A stretch of DNA of 64,000 nt from Paenibacillus alginolyticus DSM 5050 = NBRC 15375 (lineage in GTDB: Bacteria; Bacillota; Bacilli; Paenibacillales; NBRC-103111). Within the stretch, counting starts at the first letter, position 1, and each line of letters opens with the position of its first letter. The translations under genes were made by a program, and so were the position numbers. The notes under the pieces are model-generated. The model was not told where the DNA came from. It was given only the letters and a program-made list of their open reading frames with translations, and made no database searches. The stretch spans positions 1-64,000 of the forward strand of contig NZ_AUGY01000029.1 in the NCBI RefSeq assembly GCF_000422905.1, read 5' to 3'. This document shows positions 8,301 through 17,707 of the stretch, piece by piece.

Positions 8301-11300
8301 AGCTCGCGGGGCATTGTCATTTGCCCTTTCCAACCATTAGTAGGGAAGCTAAATGGGTAATCCCAATTTGACATCCATGCCAGCATAATGCGCCGGTTAT
8401 CTGGGGCGTTGTAGAACGATGTCGAAGCGTAATTGTCTTTCCCAATGTCGGTAAGCAACACTTTGCCCGCCGGGTTGTCATTGACGAATTTCCCCTCAGC
8501 CGTTACCTGACCAATGAAATATTCAGCCGACGAGCCTTGCGTATTCGGGTTGCCGCCAGTACTGATCATCAGCACCCATTTTTTATTGTTCGCATTCCCG
8601 TCCACCGCGAGTTGGAACAAATCCGGGCACTCCCATACACCGCCACGTAAGTACGGGCCATATCCGAAATTGTCGCTCCACGTCCAATGAAGCAGATCCG
8701 TCGATGTAAAGAATTCAATGTGATCCCCACCTGAAACCACCATAATCCATCGGTTATTGACGTCATCCCGCACGACTTTCGGATCGCGGAAATCCCAATC
8801 GCCGTTTATGCCACCAGGATTAGGCACTACCGCGTCGTCCCCGTAATATTCCCACGTGCGTCCCTTGTCTTTGCTGTACGCTAAACCAATCTTCTGATTT
8901 CCGCCCCTCTTGTCCGGATTGTATGACGTATAATAGGCAATCAAACCTTTGCCGCCCGAATCCCCGAACAACCCTGAAGCGTTGGTTACATCCGCAACCG
9001 CGGATCCTGACCAAATGTGCCCTAATTTGTTCCATGATAACGCAATCGGCATCTGCTTCCAATGTACAAGATCGGTGCTGATGGCATGAGCCCATTGGCC
9101 TCCGTCCTGGTGGAACAGATGATATTCACCTTCAAAATACACCAGTCCGTTCGGATCGCTGACCGATCCTCGCTCCGGCGAATAATGGTATTGCGGTCGG
9201 TACGTTTCATCGTAATAATTGCTGTATGGCGTAAGGTACACATTTTGAAAATAGGCGATCCCGTTCGTCAACGTCATGCCAGCGTATCCGCTCGAAAAGT
9301 CGGCATCATTTGCTGCGATCGTCTCCGCCGAATACCCATCGACATAAACCGTAAGATTCGAACCCTCCGCCGTTATTTCAATATGGTGCTTGTTCCCAGC
9401 GGGTATAGGAATGCCGGATACCGATTGAATTTCCGTTTCGGCGTCCCCGTGTTTTTTGAGTAACGTGACAGTATGATCGCTCGGATGTATCCGAAGCATA
9501 TATCCGTTCATACCTTCCCTGTCGGAACGGAACATCAACCCTGCGACCGCTTGCGGCGTTGAGGAATCCACCGTCACGTCGCCCTCAAACACGAAATCGC
9601 TTGCCACACTGTCTGCGAGACGAGTCGCTTCCGCGTTCGCAGGCCCGACTCCCTTCACACCATTTAGATTCGGCGACCACTCGCCCCTTGACGTCCAACC
9701 TTTCAGATTCGACGTCAAATCGCCGGTCATGATATTTTGGAACTGAACGGAACCGTTAAACACATGAAGACCGAGACGACCACTACTGTATGTTCCGTCA
9801 TCAGCAACGATCAGCGGATCGTATTTCCCGGCAAAATACACTTGGATATGCGATTTTTCCGCTTTGACACGCAAATGATAGATCTGATTCGCAGCAAGAG
9901 TCACGTTCTTCTCGATCCATAGTCTGTTTGAATGCTGGTCATTCGTATCAAGCAATCGAATTTTCTGTGCTTTTAGATCCAGCTGCACCAAATATCCGTC
10001 TCGGCCGCTGTCGTCGGATCGAAATAAAAGCGAGCCTACGGCATTCTCGCTTTTCAGCATGAGATCTGTCTCATAATTCAGGTCATCGCTCATCGTTTCT
10101 GACAAGGCCATCACATTCACGTCCGACGAGAGCAGCATGCCTTCCTTATCCGAAGCCACCGAACCGCTCTCCCGTTTTTGCCACCCGCTCAGATTACTGT
10201 TTACTCCAGGGAACGTTAGATTTAGATCATTGACAATGATGTTCTGAAACAGCATCGAGCTGTTCCAAACTTGAAGACCTAAGTAACCTCCGCTATAAAC
10301 GGTATCATTTGACTCAATCACCGGTGTAGCATTGTTCCCCCAGTAAACCTGAAGCGTCGATCCAACAGCTTTCACTTTCATATGATAGGTTGTGTTGGTC
10401 GCAAGTGAAACGCTGTACACGCCCAGCTCCCGGTCTCCGTTCGCATCCTTCAAGCGGATCCGGCTGCCTCCCGGATCGATCTGCAGCATATAAGAGCCCC
10501 AGCCACTGTTGTTGGAACGGAACACCAATGTGCCTACACCTTGGAATTGGCGAATCGTCACATCCGATTCATACGTGAAATTGTCGGCGGTCGTTGTCGA
10601 TAGATCAAAGAAATTACCGCCAGACGTGAGTAGCATCCCGTATGTACTGTTCGATACCGTCCCCGCATCCCCCGACGTCGCCCAGCCACTTAGGTTCGTA
10701 ATAACATGAGGGAAAACCGCACTCAAATCGTGGACAGTGATGTTCTGAAACAGCATCGAGCTATTCCAAACTTGAAGTCCCAAGTAGCCATTGCTGTACG
10801 CGGTGTCACTCGCCTCGATCACCGGGGCAGCATTGTTCCCCCAGTAGACTTCGAGCGTCGATCCCGCCGCATTTACTTTCAGATGATAGGTATCGTAGAC
10901 CGCAAGCGAAACGCTGTACGCGCCTAACTCTCGGTCTCCGTCCGCATCCTTCAAGCGAATCTGGCTGCTTACCGGATCGATCTGCAGCATATATGAGCCC
11001 CAGCCGCTGTTATTGGAACGGAACACCAATGCGCCTTCCCCTTGGAATTGGCGTATGGTCACATCCGCTTCATACGTAAAATTGTCTGCGGCCGTAGCGG
11101 ACATCGCAAAGAAATTGCCACTGGACGTGAGCAGCATCCCGTCTGCACTGCTCGTTGACCTCCCCTCATCCCCCGACGTCGCCCATCCGCTCAAGTTCGT
11201 GTTCACGGTTGGCGTATTCGGAGTGCTTGATTCTGGCGTCATTATGATGTTCTGGAACATCATTGAGCTGTTCCAAACTTGGAGACCTAAGTAACCTCCG

Positions 11301-11824
11301 CTGTAGACGGTATCATTTGCACTGATCACCGGTGTAGCATTGTTCCCCCAGTAGACCTGAAAAGTCGATCCCACCGCCTTCACTTTCACATGATACGTTT
11401 CGTTCACCGCAAGCGAAACGTTGTATACACCCAGTCCTCGATCATTGTTCGCATCCTTCAAACGAATCCTGCCGGAGCCGGGATCGATTTGCAGCATATA
11501 GGAACCCCAACCGCTATTATTGGAGCGGAACACCAACGCGCCTACCCCTTGGAATTGGTGAATCGTCACATCCGCTTCGTACGTAAAATCTTCGGCAGTC
11601 GTTGACGACAGCGCAAAGTAATTTCCAGTGGATGTGAGCAGCATCCCGTCTGCATTGTTCGTTAACGTCCCTGTATCCCCCGACGTCGTCCATCCGCTTA
11701 GGTTCGAGTTCGCCTCAGAACCATCGGCCGCTGCTCTTGTAGCGTTACCTGTCCATAAAATCGGTATGGCAAGTATTATCACGAATATCACCTTTACCCA
11801 ATAGAACATTTGATTCCTCAACAT
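5363..11824 (-). CDS. SLH-anchored multimodular GH32 fructan hydrolase (levanase type)
   Basis: A 2153-residue cell-surface enzyme that should hydrolyse levan or inulin. The signal peptide (about 1-32, cleavage near ATRAAAD) is followed by five CBM66-like beta-sandwich modules starting near residues 40, 210, 376, 541 and 705. The GH32 domain covers about 876-1345: nucleophile Asp890 in VSDPNG, transition-state stabiliser Asp1014 in FRDPKV, acid/base Glu1065 in WECPDLF. Then come a Big_2-like domain (about 1360-1440), a sixth CBM66-like module (from about 1452), a ricin-type lectin (about 1615-1750), an unassigned domain (about 1775-1960), and three SLH motifs (TRAE, TREE, SRAE) for cell-wall anchoring. 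GGGATGA precedes ATG 11824. CBM66 is known from B. subtilis levanase SacC, where it binds fructan ends. Endo- or exo-action cannot be read from sequence. Modules 1-3 are very alike, pointing to internal duplication. Confidence 0.92.
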   Translation of the reverse strand: MLRNQMFYWVKVIFVIILAIPILWTGNATRAAADGSEANSNLSGWTTSGDTGTLTNNADGMLLTSTGNYFALSSTTAEDFTYEADVTIHQFQGVGALVFRSNNSGWGSYMLQIDPGSGRIRLKDANNDRGLGVYNVSLAVNETYHVKVKAVGSTFQVYWGNNATPVISANDTVYSGGYLGLQVWNSSMMFQNIIMTPESSTPNTPTVNTNLSGWATSGDEGRSTSSADGMLLTSSGNFFAMSATAADNFTYEADVTIRQFQGEGALVFRSNNSGWGSYMLQIDPVSSQIRLKDADGDRELGAYSVSLAVYDTYHLKVNAAGSTLEVYWGNNAAPVIEASDTAYSNGYLGLQVWNSSMLFQNITVHDLSAVFPHVITNLSGWATSGDAGTVSNSTYGMLLTSGGNFFDLSTTTADNFTYESDVTIRQFQGVGTLVFRSNNSGWGSYMLQIDPGGSRIRLKDANGDRELGVYSVSLATNTTYHMKVKAVGSTLQVYWGNNATPVIESNDTVYSGGYLGLQVWNSSMLFQNIIVNDLNLTFPGVNSNLSGWQKRESGSVASDKEGMLLSSDVNVMALSETMSDDLNYETDLMLKSENAVGSLLFRSDDSGRDGYLVQLDLKAQKIRLLDTNDQHSNRLWIEKNVTLAANQIYHLRVKAEKSHIQVYFAGKYDPLIVADDGTYSSGRLGLHVFNGSVQFQNIMTGDLTSNLKGWTSRGEWSPNLNGVKGVGPANAEATRLADSVASDFVFEGDVTVDSSTPQAVAGLMFRSDREGMNGYMLRIHPSDHTVTLLKKHGDAETEIQSVSGIPIPAGNKHHIEITAEGSNLTVYVDGYSAETIAANDADFSSGYAGMTLTNGIAYFQNVYLTPYSNYYDETYRPQYHYSPERGSVSDPNGLVYFEGEYHLFHQDGGQWAHAISTDLVHWKQMPIALSWNKLGHIWSGSAVADVTNASGLFGDSGGKGLIAYYTSYNPDKRGGNQKIGLAYSKDKGRTWEYYGDDAVVPNPGGINGDWDFRDPKVVRDDVNNRWIMVVSGGDHIEFFTSTDLLHWTWSDNFGYGPYLRGGVWECPDLFQLAVDGNANNKKWVLMISTGGNPNTQGSSAEYFIGQVTAEGKFVNDNPAGKVLLTDIGKDNYASTSFYNAPDNRRIMLAWMSNWDYPFSFPTNGWKGQMTMPRELSLKTVNGNVILAQNPISELSSLRGTDFSVNNVSVKPQSGNILGAVKGTAYEINAEIQLPDSGAATEFGFRLREGGEQKTVVGYRSTDNMMFVDRSASGRTDFTTNFTTLHEAVVQPVNGVVHMQIFVDESSLEVFGNDGAVVFSDIILPNSSRSGMSFYASGGTVVVKALHVYSLKNTSRSSILDGNTVQGIVLDQRLLELGVGDEQRVYADAEPYTALDKSLMWETSNPNVVQVQGADNTSARLRAVSLGTATITVKTANGAVRRSMDVSVGSFSTNLSGWNAHPASEWLPTLDGIRGSFDTDSNNMSTNQATDFTYEADLMLSKNGGAGSILFRASADGTNGYYFNVDPNLHVLRLFYKAGGQFDDRQILAKVPKFIQKGLNYHAKIVASGPHIQIYFDNQLVIDITDYTYRQGYFGLNVFGGKAYYQNVNVTNTTPIDLNGYHFVNRNSGQVLGVDNQNNSARVKVQLPDNKSINQNWTYYKISDDAYTIRSASSDKSLDWDMGQNDVQLYPFLNFDNQRWLMIEHEDGTVTIVSKRDPSKALEAEADGAVQLADRNDHDKQKWKIVLVEKPIKSDDTPPPSSPSVSNQDGPVKGASVITQPSFGSGGVLNAEVKTEDLQNAINNAAATGNETVTIEIPANNSALSVNVAFHTDVLKEAHDKGIDRIAVKSQFGTVAIIPDALGTNSGTINLTITRVDQTNLDAKQQEKIGNRPVFDFNISVNGTPISKFGSKKSMMITMPYTITPGENPNTIVVYYLGDNGKLEVIKNGNYDAATGGITFFTNHFSKYTIAEVKVTFTDLGSAEWARAAIESLSAKQVINGYSVEQFNPQGIVTRAEFLKMLLGALDLVDASAEIRFKDVQADQWYAGSIATAQKLGIVSGYQDGTFRPDQTITREEMSFMVSKASKLAQVPLAAVAAKVIFKDDVVISGFAAEAVSELQQSGVINGFEDGTFKPKNTASRAEAAQIINKVLLK

Positions 11825-11943
11825 CGGTCATCCCTTCCCATTCATTTTAGATTGAACAAATGATAATTAATAAAACGATATGAACAATTTTCGATGATTT
11901 TCCCGGTAGTTCTTTTCCTATAATGAATTCATTTCTGCAATCA

Positions 11944-14831
11944 TGGTATCTTCATATGCATGCTGGATCGCCGACTCCGAGTTCCAGCAATCGGCGATCC
12001 AGCACTATTCATTGTACGGTATTGCCAGCTACATCGAACTTCTCCATGTATTTTCAAGGAATACACGTGTAACGTTTTCACGACAACCGTTCCACCGGAT
12101 ACATAAAAGCTCATCCCGCTGCTAGAGGAATCCGGTAGGATGATGTTGGAAAAGACCACTGTCCCGTCGTTGCCGAATACCTCTAAAGAAGACTCATCCA
12201 CAAAGATATGCATATGGATGACACCATTGACGGGTTGCACGACCGCCTCATGCAACGTCGTAAAATTGGTAGTAAAATCCGTTCTGCTGGAAGCGGATCG
12301 ATCGACGAACATCTTGTTATCGGTACTCCGATAGCCGACGACCGTCTTCTGTCCTCCGCCTTCCCGCAATCGGAATCCGAATTCGGTAGCCGCTCCGGAA
12401 TTGGGGAGTTGGAGTTCCACGTCAATTTCGTATGCATTTCCATTGACCGTTCCGAGAATATTGCCGGATTGCGGTGTTACCGAAACATTGTTAACTGAAA
12501 AATCGGTTCCACGCAATGAACTCAGTTCGCTTACCGGATTCTGCGCAAGGATGACGTTCCCTTTCACGGTCTTTAACGACAACTCGCGGGGAATTGTCAA
12601 TTGCCCTTTCCAACCGTCGGTCGGGAAGCTAAATGGGTAATCCCAATTTGACATCCATCCCAGCGTAATGCGCCAGTTATCTGGTGTAATGTAAAAAAGC
12701 GAATGTGATCCCTGCCAGCTACCACCATAATCCATCGGATATTGACGTCGTCACGCACGACTTTCGGATCGCGGAAATCCCAACTGCCGTTTATGCGGCC
12801 CGGGTTAGGCACTACGGCGTCGTCGTCCCCGTAATATACCCACGTGCGTCCCTTGTCTTTGCTGTACGCAAGCCCGATCTTCTGATTGCCGCCCGGCTTA
12901 TTCGGATAATATGAAGTATAATAGGCAATCAAACCTTTGCCGCCCGAATCCCCAAACAACCCTGAAGCGTTGGTTACATCCGCAACCGCGGACCCCGACC
13001 AAATAATGCCCCAAGTTGTTCCATGTCAACGCAAGCGGCATCTGCTTCCAATGTAAAAGGTCGGTGCTTATGGCATGAGCCCATTGGCCTCCATCCTGAT
13101 GGAACAGATGAAATTCACCTTCAAAATACACCAGTCCGTTCGGATCGCTGACCGCTCCTCGCGCTGGCGAATAAAGGTATTGCGGCCGGTACTTTTCAGT
13201 ATAATAATCGCTGTATGGCGTAAGATACACATTTTGAAAATAGGCGACTCCATTCGTCACCGTCAATCCGGCGTATCCGCTCAAAAAGTCGGCATCTTGT
13301 GCTACGATCTTTTCCGCTGAATACCCATCGACATAAACCGTAAGGTTCGAACCTTCCGCCGTTATTTCAATATGGTGTTTATTCCCAGTGACCAAAGGAA
13401 TGCTGGATTTCGATTGGATTACCGTTTCGGTGTCCCCGTGTTTTTTGAGTAATGTGACGGTATGATCGCTCGGCCGTATCCGAAGAATATATCCGTTCGT
13501 ACCTTCCCTGTCGGAACGGAACATCAACCCTGCGACCGCTTGCGGCGCCCTCGAATCCACCGTCTCTTCGCCTACAAACACGAAATCGCTTGCCACACTG
13601 TCGGCAATACAAGTCGCTTCCGCGTTCGCAGATCCGACTCCTTTAACACCGTTCAGATTCAGTGTCCGCTCGCCCTTTGACGTCCATCCTTTCAGATTAC
13701 TATTTACCCAGCCACTTAGGTTCGTGTTCACGGTTGGAGTTGGAGTATTCGGAGTTGTTGATTCTGGCGTCATTATGATGTTCTGGAACAGCATCGAGCT
13801 GTTCCAAACTTGAACACCTAAGTAACCTACGTTGTAAGCGGTATCATTTACGTTAATCACGGGGGTAGCATTGTTCCCCCAGTATACCTGGAGCGTTGAT
13901 CCAACAGCTCTCACTTTCATATGATAGGTTGTGTTGGCCGCAAGCGAAACGCTGTACACGCCCAGCTCCCGATCTCCGTTCGCATCCTTCAAGCGAATCC
14001 GACTGTCTACTGGATTGATCTGCAGCATATAAGAGCCCAGCCGCTGCTGTTGGAAGGGAAAACCAATGCACCTTTCCCTTGGAATTGGCGAATGGTCACA
14101 TCCGATTCATACGTAAAATCGTTGGCAGTCGTTGTCGATAGCGCAAAGAAATTACCGCCAGACGTGAGCAGCTTCCCGTCTGCACTGTTCGTTAATGTCC
14201 CCGCATCCCCCGACGTCACCCAGCCGCTTAAGTTCGTGTTCACGTTTGGAGTATTCGGAGTGGTTGATTCCGGCGTCATTATGATGTTCTGGAAAAGCAT
14301 CGAGCTGTTCCAATCTTGAACACCTAAGCAACCTCAGTTGTAAGCGGTATCATTCACATTGATCACAGGTGTAGCATTGCTCCCCCAGTATACCTGGAGC
14401 GCTGATCCAACAGCTCTCACTTTCAGATGATAGGTTGTGTTAGCCGCAAGCGAAACGCTGTACACTCCCAGCTCCCGATCTCCGTTCGCATCCTTCAAGC
14501 GAATCCAGCCGCCTACCGGATCGATCTGCAGCATATAAGAGCCCCAGCCGCTGTTATTGGAGCGTAATACCAATGCGCCTACCCCTTGGAATCGGCGAAT
14601 GGTCACATCCGCTTCATACGTGAAATTGTCAGCGGCCGTGGTGGACAACGCAAAGAAATTGCCAGTGGATGTGAGCAGCTTCCCGTCTGCATTGTTCATT
14701 AACGTCCCCGAATCCCCCGACGTCACCCATCCACTTAGGTTCGTATCGGCTGCTGCTCTTGTAGCGTTACCTATCCATAAAATCGGTATGGCAAGCATCA
14801 TCGCGAGTATGAGCTTTACCCCATAAAACAT
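11944..14831 (-). pseudogene. Second multimodular GH32 levanase, decayed duplicate
   Basis: Close relative of the neighbouring 5363-11824 gene, probably from tandem duplication. The N-terminal signal peptide (MFYGVKLILAMMLAIPILW) and first CBM66-like module are followed by an in-frame TGA at about 14337. The second module has a one-base deletion near 14035. Modules are then fused by an in-frame deletion (TNLSGWV joined to NSNLKGWTSKGE). The GH32 domain gains a base near 13009. About 330 bases between HIRFF and YITPDN are missing near 12710, which removes the ECPDLF acid/base motif. The C-terminal beta-sandwich is present, but the gene ends early in the Big_2 region, so lectin and SLH parts are gone. 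It cannot make active enzyme. Confidence 0.9.
11963..12002. repeat. Perfect 12-base inverted repeat at the pseudogene end
   Basis: CTGGATCGCCGA and TCGGCGATCCAG flank a 16-base spacer. The intact paralogue (around 7690) has the spacer and near-matching but imperfect flanks, so the palindrome was perfected only in the pseudogene. It may act as a transcript-end hairpin but has no T tract. Confidence 0.7.
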
Positions 14832-14972
14832 TCGATTCTACAACATCAGCCATCCACTCCCATTCATTGGATTGTGTAAATGATAATAAATAAACTCAAC
14901 TTTCACACCTAGAAAATCAGCTTAACCATATCAGTAGCCTGGAGTTGTGCTCTGTTGAATTGTCATCTTGAC

Positions 14973-15094
14973 AACATAGAACAAAAGCAGTCCCCCTATC
15001 AACTACCAAAAGAAATCAAACCGGCATTTATGGAACTCCATGTGCTCAAACACTTAAATGGTGACGGTTTCAAGAAAAAATTCAGGTCCACTTG
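14973..15094 (+). pseudogene. Possible IS4-like transposase N-terminal scrap
   Basis: A short plus-strand frame reads LPKEIKPAFMELHVLKHL then NGDGFKKKFRST before a stop. The pattern (xLPKEIKxAFxELxxxKHL, xxGFKKxF) resembles the N-terminus of IS4-like transposases. It is too short for certainty, and no start codon or IS end is visible. It lies between two decayed GH32 genes. Confidence 0.3.
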
Positions 15095-15097
15095 AAC

Positions 15098-16091
15098 CTA
15101 TTTATTTCGCATTGTCTTTACCTTGTTGTTTAACCAGAAGAACTGGTTCCTATAGTTGCTATCCAGATCAAAATAACCTGCAATCCCATCAGCCGTCGGA
15201 ATCCATTGCGATTGGTTCGTCGAAGTCCATCCTGTCAAATTCGCGCTGAATGCAGGACCTATTTGGACGACCGTAGTGCCCATAGTTGAGACGGACTGTG
15301 TCGTTGTCGTAATGACGTCGCGTCCAGGACTGACACCGTTTATATTGGCACTGCGTGCATCCTCATTGGATACAGTCGCAATTGACGTATTGCTGCTGCT
15401 CCAAGTCAAATTCTTGTTCGTCGCGGTACGCGGCAATACAATAGTGTACAACTGCTGTGTCGAACCAAATTTCGCGAAGCAAAATTGGCTGTGAAATCGG
15501 TCCGGCCCGCATTCACGCGGTCCACGAACATTTTAGAAGAAGGCGGTTGATAACCTACAGCTATTTTTTGACTGCCAAGCTCGCGAAGACTAAGCCCAAA
15601 CTCAGAGGCTGCGCCAGATGTAGGAATTAGGAATTCAGCATCGATTTCGTAAGCGTTGCCAGATAAGCCGGACAACAAATTCGTACTCGTCGGTGTTATG
15701 GTAACGTTGTTAAAAGTAGTGGCTGTGTCACGCAGGTTGTTCATCTCAGTAACTGGCTTCTCGGTAAGTCGCACTCCCTCTGGCTACGTCACCAGTGTAA
15801 GCTCACGTGGAATCGATAATTGACCACGAAATGGAAACGTAGGTTCACTGAAAGGGTTATCCCAGTTGCTCATCCAGCAAATCTCAATTCGACGAATGCA
15901 TTCGTATTCGCTGCGCTTACTCCCTTTATTCCACTGCCAGTCTGGATAGACCAATCTCCGAATATCGGCGTATAGCCAGGCATATTTGAGTTAAAGCTTG
16001 CAGCGTAAGCTGTCGTAACACCTAGCGATGATGTAGTTGCAACAATAAGCGTTAAGACAATACGCATCATCCATTTCAAACCTAATTTCAT
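15098..16091 (-). pseudogene. Third multimodular GH32 gene, collapsed by deletions
   Basis: It begins with a good signal peptide (MKLGLKWMMRIVLTLIVATT, cleavage near AYAAS) and the first part of a CBM66-like module. A deletion then joins TNAFVE directly to the late GH32 segment WMSNWDNPF, in a shifted frame, so all three catalytic motifs are gone. An in-frame stop follows near 15785. The C-terminal GH32 sandwich (FGLSLRELGSQKIAVGYQ) runs to about 15480, where a second deletion joins it to a Big_2-like domain (LTWSSSNTSIATVS) and the start of a further CBM66-like module (FSANLTGWTSTNQSQW). The architecture matches the 5363-11824 gene, but the sequence is more diverged than the 11944-14831 copy. 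Confidence 0.85.
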
Positions 16092-16111
16092 ATCTACTCA
16101 TCTCCTCATAA

Positions 16112-17584
16112 TCATAATGTTTGTCCTTTTTGCTTATGGACAATGGAAGTAAGCGGATACACACTTAGGGTTTTGAAAATCGCTGTTCCGCCGATGGCGT
16201 AAACCCCCAGTTTATCACTTGTCGGATCCGGGAAGATTAACGAGGAGAATACACACTCTCCGTCATCAAAAAATAATTCAACACTGGAGGCATCCACGAA
16301 GCCACGAATGGATAAATGATTCTGGGAACGATTACGCGTTGACGTGAATCTTTTGGCTAGACTTACAATATCTCCGCTGCGGCCGAGTAACTCCGAGAAT
16401 CCTGAGTGAGTTCGGTCCAGAAAAAAGAGACCTCCCTTGGCGGAATAGCCCGCGAGTGTAGCTTCCTTCTCTGAATATCTAAGTCTGAAACCGAATTCCT
16501 CAATGTCCTGCCATGCAATCTCTGCCACAAATTCATAAGAAATGCTTGTAACATCCAACGGTATGAATGTGTCAGTAATTTCGAGTGAATCCCAATGAGT
16601 CCCTTCTCCACGCAACATCTTTAGCTCGTCAATCGGTTGTTGAATCAGAACAATTTCATTCGTTTCATTCGTGCGCAGCGTGAGTTCACGGGGAATACTC
16701 ATATTTCCTTTCCATGGATCTGTAGGCGCCGAAAATGGATATTTCCAGTTAGACATCCAAGCTAGCCAAATGCGACGGCCATCTTCTTTCGGTATATCTG
16801 AGAACGATACAGCCGCATAAAAATCTTGGCCATAATCCGTCCATTTAACCAAGGATCCGGAACTTTCATTCAGGAACGTCCGGCCATCAAAGTCTCCGAC
16901 AAAGTATTGCGCAGATGACCCATCCGTCTGGTCGTTATCGCCAATGCTGAGGTGAAGTACCCATTTCTGACGCGTACTATCGCCATCAACCGAAAGCGCA
17001 AACAGATCTGGACATTCCCAGACGGCGGCATGTGACCCCTGATTCTCCCCAAACTCACTCTCAAATGTCCATTCAACTAGATTGGATGAACTGTAAAAGT
17101 GAATGCGTTTATCCACAGAGACAACCATGACCCATTTTTGTGTATCCGAGTGCCAAATGACTTTGGGATCACGGAAATCCTTAAGACCCGGATTAGTAAT
17201 CACTGGATTTCCCTCATACTTCATCCATGTACGTCCTTTATCACAGCTGTATGCAATACTTTGTGACTGCAACCCTTCATTGAAATGTGTAAAAATAGCG
17301 ACAAGCCCGGCCTCGCCGTTGAAGAAACCGCTTGTATCCTTCCAATCTACAACAGCGCTACCCGACCAAATATCACCGAGATCGTCTCTATCAAGAGCCA
17401 ATGGCAGATGCTCCCAGTGAAGCAGATCCCTGCTGATTGCATGTCCCCAACGTCCCGTGAACTGATAGAACTGGTGATATTCCCCATCAAAGTAAACCAT
17501 ACCGTTCGGGTCACTCATCGGACCGGTTGGTGCCGAAAGATGAAATTGCGGCCTATATCGTTCTTTAAAAGTTATTTCAGACAT
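16112..17584 (-). CDS. GH32 fructosidase without signal peptide
   Basis: A 490-residue single-module GH32 enzyme with no signal peptide, so it likely releases fructose from imported fructo-oligosaccharides or sucrose in the cytosol. Nucleophile Asp25 in MSDPNG, stabiliser Asp139 in FRDPKV and acid/base Glu190 in WECPDLF are all present, and the C-terminal beta-sandwich is complete. It is the last gene of the transporter operon, 123 bases after the lipoprotein SBP gene, with a strong hairpin in that gap. It most resembles the exported enzyme at 30303-32162. Levanase, inulinase and invertase activities cannot be separated from sequence. Confidence 0.9.
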   Translation of the reverse strand: MSEITFKERYRPQFHLSAPTGPMSDPNGMVYFDGEYHQFYQFTGRWGHAISRDLLHWEHLPLALDRDDLGDIWSGSAVVDWKDTSGFFNGEAGLVAIFTHFNEGLQSQSIAYSCDKGRTWMKYEGNPVITNPGLKDFRDPKVIWHSDTQKWVMVVSVDKRIHFYSSSNLVEWTFESEFGENQGSHAAVWECPDLFALSVDGDSTRQKWVLHLSIGDNDQTDGSSAQYFVGDFDGRTFLNESSGSLVKWTDYGQDFYAAVSFSDIPKEDGRRIWLAWMSNWKYPFSAPTDPWKGNMSIPRELTLRTNETNEIVLIQQPIDELKMLRGEGTHWDSLEITDTFIPLDVTSISYEFVAEIAWQDIEEFGFRLRYSEKEATLAGYSAKGGLFFLDRTHSGFSELLGRSGDIVSLAKRFTSTRNRSQNHLSIRGFVDASSVELFFDDGECVFSSLIFPDPTSDKLGVYAIGGTAIFKTLSVYPLTSIVHKQKGQTL

Positions 17585-17622
17585 TATTACCTCTCCCTTA
17601 ATGAAAGTGTGTACTTGAGATA

Positions 17623-17691
17623 AAAGGGAATAGCCTCTTTATTAAACGATAATCAGGCAACTGCCGTCGTCTAAAGGAGACTATTCCCTTT
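17623..17691 (-). terminator. Hairpin between SBP and GH32 genes
   Basis: Arms aaagggaatagtctccttt and aaagaggctattccctttt enclose about 30 bases, directly after the SBP stop. With only a short T run it could be a partial terminator or an mRNA stabiliser that raises SBP over GH32. This is a common arrangement for binding-protein genes inside operons. Confidence 0.6.
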
Positions 17692-17707
17692 CTTCATTAT
17701 TAATCCA

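Noticed and set aside
7380..11605. Several open frames of 60-130 codons on both strands inside the giant GH32 gene
   Set aside because: They are out-of-frame readings of a strongly supported gene, with no ribosome sites or family resemblance.
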